A DNA stretch of 64,000 nucleotides from Gammaproteobacteria bacterium (GTDB lineage Bacteria > Pseudomonadota > Gammaproteobacteria > Steroidobacterales > Steroidobacteraceae), in NCBI GenBank assembly GCA_016874235.1, contig VGUJ01000003.1:1-64000 (forward strand), read 5' to 3'. Below are positions 44,330 through 56,549 of the stretch, piece by piece; position 1 is the stretch's first letter; each line of letters starts with the position of its first letter. Both the position numbers and the translations under genes were made by a program. The notes beneath the pieces are model-generated. The model saw only the letters and a list, made by a program, of their open reading frames with translations. It was not told the origin of the DNA and did no database searches.

Positions 44330-44364
44330 TCGCATCCTAACATTTTCAGCGTACCGAGCTCTGC

Positions 44365-45771
44365 ATGGCGCTTGACCCTCTCGACGCCCTGTCCCCGATT
44401 GATGGCCGCTATGCGAGTGGCGCGGCAGCTCTTCGCGCTCACCTGTCCGAATCCGCGCTGATCCGAGAACGCATCCGCATCGAAGCCGAGTGGCTGCTCG
44501 CGCTGCATCGAGAGAAACCGGCAGGCCTCGAGGCCGCCGCGACCCTTTCGGAGAACGTGCTGGCCGTCGCACGCGATCTGGCCTCGAACCCGCCTAACGA
44601 AGCGGCTCAGGCGGTCAAGAAGATCGAGCAACGCACCAACCATGACGTCAAGGCAGTCGAGTATTACGTGCGCGACCGACTCGCCGTCGCGGGAGCCTCC
44701 GCCGCCGCGCTGGAGCTCGTGCATTTCGGCTGCACGTCGGAGGACATCAATAACCTCGCGTACGCACGCATGCTTCAGTCTGCCCGCACGGCGATGTTGG
44801 CGGAGTGGTCACCCGCCCTCGCGACCCTGCGCGATCTCGCAGTCCGTCACGCCGAACTGCCGATGCTCTCGCGAACGCACGGACAGACCGCCAGCCCGAC
44901 GACGCTCGGCAAAGAATTTGCCAACGTCGTGGCTCGACTCGATCGAGCCGTCGATCGATGGCGTAAGGTGTCCATCCTCGGCAAATGGAATGGCGCCGTC
45001 GGAAACTTCAACGCCCACGTGGCGGCTCTGCCCTCAGCAGATTGGGAAGGTGTTTCTGATCGCTTCATCCGATCGTTGGGTCTCGAGGTCAATTCGCTTA
45101 CCACGCAAATCGAACCGCACGACTGGATCGCCGAGTATTGCGATGCCGTGGCAGCTACCAATGTCATCGTGATCGACCTCTGTCGCGATACCTGGGGATA
45201 CATCAGCCTGGGTTACCTCAGGCAGCGCGCGGTCGCCGGTGAAGTCGGCTCCTCCACCATGCCGCACAAGGTCAACCCCATCGACTTTGAGAACGCCGAG
45301 GGTAACCTCGGGATCGCCAACGCCTTGCTTCGTCATTTTTCCGAAAAGCTCCCGATCTCCCGCTGGCAGCGCGATCTCACGGACTCGACCGTCCTCCGCA
45401 ATCTCGGAGTCGCACTCGGGCATGTGCTCATCGCCTGGAAAGCACTGCAGCGTGGGCTCGGCAAAATCGACGCCGATCCTGCACGGATCAATGCAGATCT
45501 CGAACAGGCGTGGGAGGTGCTCGGCGAGGCGGTCCAAACCGCGCTGCGCGCCGCTGGTGTGCCAAACGGCTATGAGCTTCTCAAAGATTTCACGCGGGGT
45601 CGCAAGATCGACGGTCCGGCTTATCTCGATTTCGTCGCGAAGCTGCCGTTGCCTGCGAGCGAGAAAACGCGCCTCGCCGCCCTGCGACCCGAAGCCTATG
45701 TTGGTCTGGCGTCAACACTGGTCGGTGACCTCAAAGACTCCTCCCTCCATGAGACTCAGCCTCGCGACTGA
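44365..45771 (+). CDS. purB: Adenylosuccinate lyase
   Basis: This 468-residue enzyme of the fumarase/aspartase superfamily has the signature GSSTMPHKVNPIDFENAEGN and the N-terminal DALSPIDGRYASG, as in the E. coli-type PurB. It acts twice in purine synthesis, on SAICAR and on adenylosuccinate, releasing fumarate. It is followed after 30 bases by mnmA on the same strand; purB and mnmA are also near neighbours in enterobacteria, though in the opposite order with hflD between. Confidence 0.97.
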   Translation: MALDPLDALSPIDGRYASGAAALRAHLSESALIRERIRIEAEWLLALHREKPAGLEAAATLSENVLAVARDLASNPPNEAAQAVKKIEQRTNHDVKAVEYYVRDRLAVAGASAAALELVHFGCTSEDINNLAYARMLQSARTAMLAEWSPALATLRDLAVRHAELPMLSRTHGQTASPTTLGKEFANVVARLDRAVDRWRKVSILGKWNGAVGNFNAHVAALPSADWEGVSDRFIRSLGLEVNSLTTQIEPHDWIAEYCDAVAATNVIVIDLCRDTWGYISLGYLRQRAVAGEVGSSTMPHKVNPIDFENAEGNLGIANALLRHFSEKLPISRWQRDLTDSTVLRNLGVALGHVLIAWKALQRGLGKIDADPARINADLEQAWEVLGEAVQTALRAAGVPNGYELLKDFTRGRKIDGPAYLDFVAKLPLPASEKTRLAALRPEAYVGLASTLVGDLKDSSLHETQPRD

Positions 45772-45801
45772 GTCGCGATCGCCGGAAGAAGGGAGCGCGA
45801 G

Positions 45802-46869
45802 GTGATCGTCGTCGGACTCTCTGGCGGTGTCGATTCGGCCGTCGCGGCCTTGCGGTTGCGAGAACAAGGGCTCGAGATCGAAGGCCTGTTCATGGCCAAT
45901 TGGGAAGAGGACGATGCCTACTGCACGATCTCATCCGACTACCAAGACGCGCTGGCCGTCTGTCGTGAGCTGCGAATTCCGCTTCATAGAGTCGACTTTG
46001 CGGCAGAGTACCGTCAACGGGTATTCGATTATTTTTTGACGGAGTACCGGGCCGGTCGAACTCCAAACCCCGACGTACTCTGTAACCGAGAGATTAAGTT
46101 TGGAGTATGTCTCGAGCATGTTCGTCGCCTCGGTGGGACGCGTTTTGCGACGGGCCACTATGCGCGCCGTATCGAGGGGCCCAAGGGTGTCGAGCTTCAC
46201 AAGGCCTTGGACAGCACCAAAGATCAGTCCTATTTTCTTCATTCGCTCGAACAATCACAGCTCGAGGCGGCCCTGTTCCCCCTCGGTGAGCTGACGAAAC
46301 TCGAGGTACGTGAGCGGGCTCGGTCCGCGGGCCTTCCCGTTCACGACAAACCCGACAGCACCGGAATTTGTTTCATTGGCGAGCGCCCTTTCCGCGAGTT
46401 CCTTAATCAATACATCGCCGACACCCCGGGCCCGATCCTCACCCCTGACGGTGAGCGGCTGGGTACTCACCACGGGCTCGCCTTCTATACGCTCGGCCAA
46501 CGTGGCGGACTCGAGATTGGTGGCCGAGCGGGGTACGCCGAAGCGGCGTGGTATGTGGCCCACAAGGATGTCAAAAGAAACACGCTGATCGTGGTCCAGG
46601 GACATGATCATCCGCTATTGCTGTCGAAAACCGTCACGACCGGTCCGGCTTACTGGCTCATCGATACACCGATAGAGCCCTTCGAAGCCAGCGTGAAACT
46701 GCGCTACCGACAATCGGATCAGCGTTGCCGGGTTTCGCCCCTCGACCAAGAACGACTGCAGATCGAGTGCCATGACCCGCAGCGCGCCGTAACACCTGGG
46801 CAATTCGCGGTGTTGTACTCGGACACGCGCTGCCTGGGCGGCGCTGTGATCGATACTGCCGCCGCTTAG
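45802..46869 (+). CDS. mnmA: tRNA-specific 2-thiouridylase
   Basis: This 355-residue protein starts at a GTG. The PP-loop is LSGGVDSAVAALRL. The two catalytic cysteines lie in NPDVLCNREIKF and in STGICFIGERPFREFL. It thiolates U34 of Lys, Glu and Gln tRNAs using sulfur relayed from IscS. It is encoded 30 bases after purB with a purine-rich ribosome site (AGGGAGCGCGAG) just before the GTG. Confidence 0.96.
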   Translation: MIVVGLSGGVDSAVAALRLREQGLEIEGLFMANWEEDDAYCTISSDYQDALAVCRELRIPLHRVDFAAEYRQRVFDYFLTEYRAGRTPNPDVLCNREIKFGVCLEHVRRLGGTRFATGHYARRIEGPKGVELHKALDSTKDQSYFLHSLEQSQLEAALFPLGELTKLEVRERARSAGLPVHDKPDSTGICFIGERPFREFLNQYIADTPGPILTPDGERLGTHHGLAFYTLGQRGGLEIGGRAGYAEAAWYVAHKDVKRNTLIVVQGHDHPLLLSKTVTTGPAYWLIDTPIEPFEASVKLRYRQSDQRCRVSPLDQERLQIECHDPQRAVTPGQFAVLYSDTRCLGGAVIDTAAA

Positions 46870-46911
46870 TCTGCGGCGCTCAGGGCCGAAGCAAACCTCC
46901 ACGCGGGCGGC

Positions 46912-46917
46912 TATAAT
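46912..46917 (+). promoter_or_regulatory. Putative sigma70 -10 box of acnA
   Basis: A perfect TATAAT stands 47 bases upstream of the acnA ATG in the only sizeable gap between mnmA and acnA. The -35 position is weak (AAGCAA), so the promoter may need an activator. Confidence 0.45.
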
Positions 46918-46964
46918 TCGCGCCCGTTTTACGGCCTGATCACGGTTTTCGGCCGGGGGTTCTC

Positions 46965-49655
<2,691 letters not shown>

Positions 49656-49668
49656 AGCAGGGGTTCGC

Positions 49669-50349
49669 GTGGACGATCTCGAACATCCACGCGAGCCTTC
49701 TCCCCGGCTTGTTTTCTTTGATCTCGACGGCACGATTTCACGTCGAGACACCCTCTTCGGCTATGTTGCAGGCTTCGCACGACGACACCCCGCGCGTGTC
49801 CCGAAATTTCTCGCAGTGTTGCCTGCCCTCGTCGGCTATGCGCTCGGCATTCACGACCGAGGCTATCTCAAAGGCGCCCTGCTGCACGCCGTGATGGGTG
49901 GCGCCCTTCGGGACGAGATACAAGCCTGGACCGACGAGTACGTTCCGAAGCTCATCGCCCAGGGTGTGTTCGAAGACGCGCTTGGCGCCATCCGCAAACA
50001 TCGAGACGCGGGAGATCATCTCGTTCTGATGACTGCGACGGTCGACCTTTACGTCCCGGAACTCGCTATGGCTCTGGGTTTTGACGCCTACCTTTGCAGC
50101 CGAGTGTCTTGGAGAGAAGACCGCCTCGAAGGCTGGCTTGCGAGCCCGAATATGCGCGATGAAGAGAAGGCCTCGGCTTTGCGACGGACCGTCGCGAGGT
50201 TTCCGGGTCGCTGGCTCATCGGTTACGGCAACTCGGCGCCGGACCTACCGCACCTCAAGCTCGTGGATCACGCCGTCCTCATCAATGCTGGAAAATCTTT
50301 GCGAAAAGCCGCAGCGGGACTTCCTGTAGAGTTCCAGTACTGGCTGTAA
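49669..50349 (+). CDS. HAD-superfamily IB phosphatase (SerB/CicA-like)
   Basis: This 226-residue protein starts at a GTG. HAD motif I is FFDLDGTISRRD, motif II lies in VLMTATVDLYV, and motif III is in IGYGNSAPDLPHL. The family (HAD-IB, YfhB/CicA group) dephosphorylates small phosphates, among them phosphoserine-like or lysophosphatidyl substrates; the substrate here is not known. It is in line between acnA and msrP on the plus strand. Confidence 0.85.
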   Translation: MDDLEHPREPSPRLVFFDLDGTISRRDTLFGYVAGFARRHPARVPKFLAVLPALVGYALGIHDRGYLKGALLHAVMGGALRDEIQAWTDEYVPKLIAQGVFEDALGAIRKHRDAGDHLVLMTATVDLYVPELAMALGFDAYLCSRVSWREDRLEGWLASPNMRDEEKASALRRTVARFPGRWLIGYGNSAPDLPHLKLVDHAVLINAGKSLRKAAAGLPVEFQYWL

Positions 50350-50373
50350 GCGTCGACCTTCAAGGAAGAAGTC

Positions 50374-51342
50374 ATGAATCGATATCACGATCCCTCGATT
50401 CTGCCGTCCGAGATTCCCTCGGAATCCGAATACTTTGATCGACGACGCGTCCTCGCCGCACTCGCCGCCTCCGCCGCCATGATCGGCGACGGAATGGACG
50501 CCGCTGCGCAGGCGGGCCGTCCGGCCACGCCCTCGCTACCGCCCCCGCGTTACTCACGCAACCCCCGGTTTTCGACCAGCGAACCCCCCAACACCTGGGA
50601 AGACATCACCACCTACAACAACTTCTACGAGTTCGGTTTCGAAAAAGAAGATCCTTACCAGAGCGCCCAGAACTTTCGAAGTCGTCCCTGGAACGTCGAA
50701 ATCGATGGCGAAGCAGAGGTTCGCGGACGATTCACGCTCGAAGATATCTTGAAGCCACACGCCCTCGAGGAGCGCATCTATCGGTTCCGCTGCGTCGAAG
50801 CGTGGTCACGCATCGTGCCGTGGATGGGTTTCCCTCTCGCCGACCTCATTCGTCGATTCAAACCCACCTCGCGTGCAAAGTTTGTGGAGTTCACGACGCT
50901 GCTCGACCCCAAGCAAATGCCAGGGCAACGCACGGGTGTTCTCGACTGGCCTTACCGCGAAGGCCTGCGGATAGACGAAGCGACGAATCCACTGACCTTA
51001 CTCGTCGTCGGCGTCCACGGAAAATGGTTGCCCAACCAGAACGGCGCCCCGCTGCGACTGATCGTGCCGTGGAAGTACGGCTTCAAGAGTATCAAGTCGA
51101 TCGTTCGTATTCGCTTCACCGAGCGACAACCCGCCACGAGTTGGAACCTTTCGGCTCCCGACGAATACGGATTTTTCGCCAATGTGAATCCTGCGGTGGA
51201 TCATCCGCGCTGGAGTCAGGCCAAGGAAAGGCGAATCGGCGGAAACTTCCTCACCTCTCGAATCGACACGTTGCCGTTCAATGGCTATGCCGCAGAAGTC
51301 GCCGCGCTCTATCGCGGCATGGACCTAAGGCGCTTCTACTAA
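50374..51342 (+). CDS. msrP: Protein-methionine-sulfoxide reductase catalytic subunit MsrP
   Basis: This 322-residue molybdoenzyme has a twin-arginine signal ([16 protein letters not shown]). The molybdopterin cysteine lies in [15 protein letters not shown]. Family motifs include [13 protein letters not shown] and [20 protein letters not shown]. MsrP repairs oxidised methionines of periplasmic proteins. It receives electrons from the membrane heme protein MsrQ, whose gene starts 3 bases after its stop. A good AAGGAAGAAG ribosome site precedes the ATG. Confidence 0.96.
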   Translation: MNRYHDPSILPSEIPSESEYFDRRRVLAALAASAAMIGDGMDAAAQAGRPATPSLPPPRYSRNPRFSTSEPPNTWEDITTYNNFYEFGFEKEDPYQSAQNFRSRPWNVEIDGEAEVRGRFTLEDILKPHALEERIYRFRCVEAWSRIVPWMGFPLADLIRRFKPTSRAKFVEFTTLLDPKQMPGQRTGVLDWPYREGLRIDEATNPLTLLVVGVHGKWLPNQNGAPLRLIVPWKYGFKSIKSIVRIRFTERQPATSWNLSAPDEYGFFANVNPAVDHPRWSQAKERRIGGNFLTSRIDTLPFNGYAAEVAALYRGMDLRRFY

Positions 51343-51345
51343 CCG

Positions 51346-51969
51346 ATGACCGCGCGCACCCTACCGGCGCGCCCCAGGGCGGAGCGCGCGCTCAAGGCCC
51401 TGGTCTTCGTCGGCGCATCGATCCCGATCGTGCTGCTGATTGCGGGCATCGCCGGCGTGGCCGGCCAATCTCTGGGTCCCAATCCGATCCGCGAGATGCT
51501 GCATATCACCGGCAAGACCGCACTGAACCTCCTCATGATCACGCTGATGGTGACCCCAGTTCGAGTTGCATCAGGCTGGGTCGTTGTACAGAGCGTTCGG
51601 CGCACACTGGGGCTTTTTGTGTTCGCCTATGCATTACTGCATTTTTTGATCTATGCCGTACTCGAGCTCGATCTCGATTTCAGCGACCTCGGACGAGAGA
51701 TTGTCGGCCGTCCATTCATCATCGTGGGAATGGTCGCGCTGCTGGCGCTCATTCCCTTGGCTGTCACCTCGACGAACCGGATGATGCGTAAACTGGGGCG
51801 TCGCTGGCAGACCCTGCATCAGCTCATCTACCCCATCGCGATTTTAGGTGTTTGGCACTACTACTGGCAGGTCAAAGCGGATGTTCGCGAGCCGCTGATT
51901 TATGCAGGCTTACTCGCTGCATTAATGGGGTATCGCATTTGGCTCAGACGCCGGCGTTCCTCGCCCTGA
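51346..51969 (+). CDS. msrQ: Heme-binding membrane subunit MsrQ
   Basis: This 207-residue protein of the ferric-reductase transmembrane family has about six helices. Heme-ligand histidines lie in YALLHFLIYAVL, TLHQLIYPIAI and VWHYYWQVK. It carries electrons from the quinone pool or a flavin reductase to periplasmic MsrP. Position directly after msrP confirms the call. Its stop converges on the YgjP-type peptidase stop with 3 bases between. Confidence 0.94.
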   Translation: MTARTLPARPRAERALKALVFVGASIPIVLLIAGIAGVAGQSLGPNPIREMLHITGKTALNLLMITLMVTPVRVASGWVVVQSVRRTLGLFVFAYALLHFLIYAVLELDLDFSDLGREIVGRPFIIVGMVALLALIPLAVTSTNRMMRKLGRRWQTLHQLIYPIAILGVWHYYWQVKADVREPLIYAGLLAALMGYRIWLRRRRSSP

Positions 51970-51972
51970 CCC

Positions 51973-52716
51973 TCAGGCGAATACCCAGCTCGGCACGCGC
52001 TTCCATCCCTGAGTGAGTTCGCGATCGAGACGCCTCCAATCGGGGCAGTGCTCGGCGACCGCTGCCCAATACGCGGCGGAATGGTTCATGTGACGCGTAT
52101 GCACGAGTTCGTGTACGAGCAGATAATCGAGCACGGCCGGCTCTTGGAACACCGCGCAGATGTTGAGGCTAATTACGCCACGACTCGAACACGAGCCCCA
52201 ACGCGTGCGCTGCCGTCGCAGTTGTAGGCTGCGATATCGAAAATCACCGCGTGACGCAGCCGCTCGTAATCGATCTTCGAGTTCAGTGCGCGCGTGATCC
52301 GTCAGCCATGAGAGCAACGCCCGCCGGGCCGCAGCCGGTGTTGCCGCGTCCCACGCGCCCCGGAGTGATAACACGCCGCCGCGTACCGACGCTCGCAGTC
52401 GTCCTCGTCCTCCGGCCAGATGTAGGCGATAAGTCTCACCAAACGCGGGGAGCGACACGTGCGTGGGCGGGAACGGCTCGACGGCTACTCGCGCAGGTCG
52501 TACCGCCAGCTTTTGACTGACCCAGTCGCGATGCCGCGCAATGAAAGCCTCGACCGTAGACATCGAGACCCCGCGTGGCACGACGACCTCTACCCGCCCA
52601 TCGAGATGAACGCGCAGTGCTAGTCGCCTCGCCCTGACGCTTCGGCGCAGGATGAGCTCAGGACGGGACGAGCCCTTCGACTCACCATCGAGGGGTAGTG
52701 CAATTTGGTCGAGCAC
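51973..52716 (-). CDS. YgjP/DUF45-type zinc metallopeptidase (SprT/M48-like)
   Basis: This 247-residue protein has the motif HELVHTRHMNHSAAYWAAV: HExxH plus the conserved HxxHSxxFW-like follow-up of YgjP proteins. The N-terminal half is beta-rich (LRVHLDGRVEVVVPRGVS). Upstream of the active site the family's RTRWGSCSSRGVISLN is complete. Such proteins are predicted metal-dependent peptidases, often near restriction genes in other bacteria; none are present here. It starts at a GTG; other starts are possible. Confidence 0.87.
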   Translation of the reverse strand: MLDQIALPLDGESKGSSRPELILRRSVRARRLALRVHLDGRVEVVVPRGVSMSTVEAFIARHRDWVSQKLAVRPARVAVEPFPPTHVSLPAFGETYRLHLAGGRGRLRASVRGGVLSLRGAWDAATPAAARRALLSWLTDHARTELEDRLRAAASRGDFRYRSLQLRRQRTRWGSCSSRGVISLNICAVFQEPAVLDYLLVHELVHTRHMNHSAAYWAAVAEHCPDWRRLDRELTQGWKRVPSWVFA

Positions 52717-52769
52717 CCGCCGATGATGCCATGCCGATCCGTCGCCGGTTGGAGTACGATTCGCGCCCC

Positions 52770-53801
52770 ATGGCGAGATACTTCAAAAGTGACAACACGG
52801 CTCCGGCGGCCCCGGAAATCCTCGAGGCGATCGCCGCGGTCAACCACGGCTATGCCAGAGGCTACGGCGACGATGAGTGGTCGGCGCGCCTCGACGAACG
52901 ATTCTCCGTACTGTTTGAAAGACCCGTCCGCGTGTTCCCGGTCGCGACCGGCACGGCGGCGAATACCTTGGCGCTTGCGACTTTGGTACCACCCTACGGC
53001 GCCATCCTGACCCACGAAGAAGGTCATATCGTTCGCGACGAATGCGGCGCCCCTGAGTTCATGACCGGGGGCGCTCGCCTGATTTTGATGTCAGGCACTG
53101 GAGCCAAGGTCACCCCTTACGCCATCGAGAACGCGATCGTCGCCAATCCGTCGTCCGTCCATACCGTTCAACCGAGAGCCTTATCGATCACCCAGGCCAC
53201 GGAACTCGGTACGGTGTATACCCCGGGTGAGGTTCAACATTTATCTGCTATCGCTCAGGCCCGAGGGCTCATCGTCCATATGGACGGCGCTCGGTTCGCC
53301 AACGCCGTCGCCTCACTCGGATGCTCACCCGCCGAGATCACCTGGCGAGCGGGAGTCGATGTGCTGTCGTTCGGGGCGACCAAGAATGGCGCGTTGACGG
53401 CCGAAGCCGTCGTATTCTTTGACTCAGAGAAAGTAGCCGACTTCGAGTTTCGACGTAAGCGCGCGGGACACCTGCTCTCCAAGATGCGTTTCGTGTCGGC
53501 CCAGCTCCTCGCCTACCTCGAAAACGATCTATGGCTTCGTCTCGCCTCTCGTGCGAACTCGCTCGCGAAGCGACTGGGCAACGCCGCAGGCTCGGTGTTG
53601 ATACATCCCGTCGAGGCCAATGAAGTATTCGTACGGATCGGCGATCGCGGTGCCGCGAGGCTGCGAGAACAAGGGTTCGAATTCTACGACTGGGGCGCGG
53701 TGGGCTCCGGAGAGGTCCGCCTCGTCGTGTCCTGGGATCAACCCGAAGAGGACGTCGCGGTCCTGTGTGCAGCGCTCGCTGACTTGCAACGCAAAGGTTG
53801 A
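52770..53801 (+). CDS. Low-specificity L-threonine aldolase/beta-eliminating lyase family
   Basis: This 343-residue PLP enzyme of fold type I starts at the ATG at 52770 (MARYFKSDNTAPAAPEIL). The cofactor lysine lies in LSFGATKNGAL, with HMDGARFANAVA supplying the Asp that holds the PLP nitrogen. The early loops (GYGDDEWSARL, ATGTAANTLAL, HIVRDECGAPEF) match threonine aldolases. It probably cleaves threonine or allo-threonine to glycine and acetaldehyde. It lies 6 kb from thrABC, so synthesis and breakdown of threonine are close neighbours. Confidence 0.88.
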   Translation: MARYFKSDNTAPAAPEILEAIAAVNHGYARGYGDDEWSARLDERFSVLFERPVRVFPVATGTAANTLALATLVPPYGAILTHEEGHIVRDECGAPEFMTGGARLILMSGTGAKVTPYAIENAIVANPSSVHTVQPRALSITQATELGTVYTPGEVQHLSAIAQARGLIVHMDGARFANAVASLGCSPAEITWRAGVDVLSFGATKNGALTAEAVVFFDSEKVADFEFRRKRAGHLLSKMRFVSAQLLAYLENDLWLRLASRANSLAKRLGNAAGSVLIHPVEANEVFVRIGDRGAARLREQGFEFYDWGAVGSGEVRLVVSWDQPEEDVAVLCAALADLQRKG

Positions 53802-53806
53802 GCGGT

Positions 53807-54610
53807 ATGAGCGTTGAGCTGATCGACATCGGGATCAACCTGACCCACGACAGCTACGACGCCGATCGAGAGCAGGTTCTACGTCGGGCCTTGGATGCAG
53901 GGGTCGTCCAGTTCGTCGTCACCGGCGCCTCGCTGGAGGGCAGCCAAGCCGCTCTCGCTCTCAGTCGCTCTGCGCCCCGCATCTTGAGGGCAACCGCCGG
54001 CTGCCATCCGCATCATGCGGTCGATCTGGACGATGCCGCCTTTGAAGCGCTATCGGTCGTGGCAGAGGACCCCATGGTCGCTGCGGTGGGCGAGACCGGA
54101 CTCGACTACCACCGAAACTTCTCAGCACCGCGCGAACAACGGCTCGCCTTTGAGCGCCAGCTCGAGCTAGCCATTCGGCTTGGAAAACCGCTCTTCCTAC
54201 ACGAGCGCGATGCCCACCTCGACTTCATCGCCATCCTGCGCTCGCACCAAAAAGAACTGCCTCCTGCGGTCCTACACTGCTTCACGGGCAACGGCGAGGC
54301 GCTCGAAGCCTGTCTAGACTTCGGGCTATTCATTGGCATCACCGGATGGATCTGCGACGAGCGCCGCGGACTGCATTTACGTGAACTCGTCAGTCGGATT
54401 CCGGCCGGACGCCTAATGGTAGAGACCGATGGCCCCTATCTGTTGCCGAGAGATCTCGTACCGAAACCCGAGTCGCGACGCAACGAGCCGAAGTACCTGC
54501 CTCACATTGCGGAGGTGATTGCCACGGCTCGCGGTGAGACGGTGACGACACTCGCCCTGCATACGACAGCGACCGCGAGACGCTTCTTCGGACTTCCGCC
54601 CCTCGCGTAG
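53807..54610 (+). CDS. tatD: TatD-family metal-dependent hydrolase/DNase
   Basis: This 267-residue TIM-barrel protein starts at the ATG at 53807; a TTG at 53798 overlaps the upstream stop and is not needed. It opens LIDIGINLTHDSYD with the variant NLTH in place of the usual HxH. Other metal-site motifs are AVGETGLDYHRNFS, FLHERDAH, LHCFTGNGEAL and MVETDGPYLLPRD. TatD proteins are 3'-5' exonucleases in DNA repair and degradation. The NLTH opening is normal for the E. coli TatD subfamily, as opposed to YcfH and YjjV. Confidence 0.92.
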   Translation: MSVELIDIGINLTHDSYDADREQVLRRALDAGVVQFVVTGASLEGSQAALALSRSAPRILRATAGCHPHHAVDLDDAAFEALSVVAEDPMVAAVGETGLDYHRNFSAPREQRLAFERQLELAIRLGKPLFLHERDAHLDFIAILRSHQKELPPAVLHCFTGNGEALEACLDFGLFIGITGWICDERRGLHLRELVSRIPAGRLMVETDGPYLLPRDLVPKPESRRNEPKYLPHIAEVIATARGETVTTLALHTTATARRFFGLPPLA

Positions 54611-54613
54611 CAG

Positions 54614-55216
54614 TCAGCTACGCGCTCCGAATTCGCTTTGCGCTAAGGTCTCGCGCAGCCGCTGCCAGTCCGACTTCCAAACCTCGACCAGCTGCTCGGC
54701 TTGTGCTCGATCGCCTAACGGAAACTCCGCCTCGAGCGATTCCTCGCGTAACGTGAGGCGTGGCAGGCCTTTTGGAAACGATGACCCACCTCCGAACATC
54801 ACTCTCCCCTCGATTGGGAGATCCCCAACAATCGTTTTGATCGCCGCGATCCGGTCGTACAGCGGGCCCTGCGGGTTGGGAAAGGTCTGTCGCCGTCCCG
54901 CATGCATGACCGTCCACTCAACCATCGGATCGGAGCCGAATACATTGCCGACGACATCGCGAATATCGAGGAGGAGTACTCCGCGTATTGTCAGCAAGAC
55001 ATAATCGATATGCAGCACTCCACCGCTACCATCGGGCACCGCGACGTTGCGCAAGTGATCGATGGACACAGCTTCGATACGGCGCTTGCGGCGTATGCGC
55101 TCGCGTCGCCGAACATACCATCGCCAAGAAAGTGTGGAACCGACCCCAATCAGGATGCCAAGCGCTACCGCAGCGATGACCTCGGCCCACTGCTCTGGTT
55201 GAAGATTTCCCATCAT
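54614..55216 (-). CDS. Membrane-anchored NERD-like nuclease-related protein
   Basis: This 200-residue protein has an N-terminal membrane segment (WAEVIAAVALGILIGVGSTL) and a basic stop-transfer stretch (RRRERIRRKRRIEA). A domain then resembles NERD: LRNVAVPDGSGGVLHIDYVL followed by GVLLLDIRDVVGNVFG, in the order of the PD-(D/E)xK-like core, where D and the following acidic pairs are kept. The usual lysine after the core strand is not obvious. It overlaps the thrC stop by 4 bases (ATGA), so it is coupled to the thr operon, though no functional link is known. Confidence 0.65.
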   Translation of the reverse strand: MMGNLQPEQWAEVIAAVALGILIGVGSTLSWRWYVRRRERIRRKRRIEAVSIDHLRNVAVPDGSGGVLHIDYVLLTIRGVLLLDIRDVVGNVFGSDPMVEWTVMHAGRRQTFPNPQGPLYDRIAAIKTIVGDLPIEGRVMFGGGSSFPKGLPRLTLREESLEAEFPLGDRAQAEQLVEVWKSDWQRLRETLAQSEFGARS

Positions 55217-56523
55217 CGTGACTTCAATCCTACTTTCAGCATCTCGAGAGAGGCATCGATCTCCTCAAAGACCGAGGGGCGATCGAATAATCGCGCTAAG
55301 GTCTCCGGGACCGACACTCGACCCTCGATCAAGGGCTCGACCACTTCCGGAAACTTCGCCGGCGATGCCGTCGAGACCAGACACCATGCCTCCGCTCGTC
55401 GACGCTCCGCGGACATCGTCGCCCACACTTCGGCGGCCACTGCGGTATGCGGACACCAGACTTCTCCAAAGCGAGCCCGATCTTCTCGGATGCGATGTCG
55501 GATCGCCGAATCTTCAACGCTGATCGCGCTCACGACATCACACAACCGAACATGATCCGGAAATAGATCACGCATGCGCTCCATGTTGGATGGATTACCG
55601 ACGTCCATGGCCGACGCGAGCGTGGCAATACTCGCGCGCGGGAGCCACTCGCCTTGAGAGAGAAAATCCGGAACGGTGCGATTGGCATTATGGGCGAGAA
55701 CCACGTGACCAATGGGCAACCCCAGCTGTCTCGCCCACAGACAGGCGACCGCGTTACCGAGATTTCCGCTCGGAATGATGAACGAGAGCGGACGGTCTCG
55801 TTTTCGGTACCAAGCAAGACTGGTCGCAGCGTAATACACAGCCTGTGGCAGCAGACGACCCAAGTTGATGCTGTTGGCCGACGAGAGCTGCTGATGTTGC
55901 CGAAGCGCTGCATCACCGAACGCCTCTTTAACCAAACGCTGGCACTCATCGAACGTTCCGCGCACGGCGAACGCACGGACGTTATCGCCCCAGCAGGTCA
56001 GCTGATGTTGCTGCGTCGGTGAAACCAATCCCTTCGGGAAGAGAACGGTGACGGCCATGCCCGATCTTCCGTGGAAAGCCGCGGCGACTGCACCCCCGGT
56101 ATCACCCGAGGTCGCCACCAAAATATTGACAGGAGCCGCATCGGGCTTTCGAATTCTTTGAAAGCACGCGGCGAGAAATCGGGCACCAAAATCTTTGAAT
56201 GCCGCGGTGGGCCCGTTCGAGAGCTCTAGAGCGGTCAGGATCTCGTCGTCTGCGGTACCGCGCACCTGTCGAAGCGGCGCCGAAAAGTTGAACGCCTCGC
56301 GAACGATTGCCCCAATCTGCGTAGCGAGAGGATCACCCTCGACGAATGGCGCAAGGAGTCGCTCGCCCACCTCCGCAAGCGACTCCGCGCCATCGAAGTC
56401 GCTGACGGAAAAAAGAGGCCATGTTTCGGGAACATACAATCCGCCATCTTCGGCGAGACCGCGCCATAGCGCCTCCGAAAATCCGAGACGCTGCTGACTG
56501 CCGCGAGTGCTGCGAAACCTCAT
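55213..56523 (-). CDS. thrC: Threonine synthase
   Basis: This 436-residue PLP enzyme starts at the ATG at 56523 (MRFRSTRGSQQRLGF); a TTG at 56553 overlapping the thrB stop is the alternative. The PLP lysine lies in GPTAAFKDFGARFLA and the glycine loop is in LVATSGDTGGAVAAAF. The segments IIPSGNLGNAVACLWA and EDGGLYVPETWP are typical. It turns phosphohomoserine into threonine. It is the third gene of a thrA-thrB-thrC unit. Confidence 0.96.
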   Translation of the reverse strand: MRFRSTRGSQQRLGFSEALWRGLAEDGGLYVPETWPLFSVSDFDGAESLAEVGERLLAPFVEGDPLATQIGAIVREAFNFSAPLRQVRGTADDEILTALELSNGPTAAFKDFGARFLAACFQRIRKPDAAPVNILVATSGDTGGAVAAAFHGRSGMAVTVLFPKGLVSPTQQHQLTCWGDNVRAFAVRGTFDECQRLVKEAFGDAALRQHQQLSSANSINLGRLLPQAVYYAATSLAWYRKRDRPLSFIIPSGNLGNAVACLWARQLGLPIGHVVLAHNANRTVPDFLSQGEWLPRASIATLASAMDVGNPSNMERMRDLFPDHVRLCDVVSAISVEDSAIRHRIREDRARFGEVWCPHTAVAAEVWATMSAERRRAEAWCLVSTASPAKFPEVVEPLIEGRVSVPETLARLFDRPSVFEEIDASLEMLKVGLKSR

Positions 56524-56549
56524 CGGATTACCCGTCAAAGGACGATCCC

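Noticed and set aside
44320-44724. N-terminal extension of the NUDIX gene
   Set aside because: It is antisense to the purB start; the NUDIX fold begins after the ATG at 44319.
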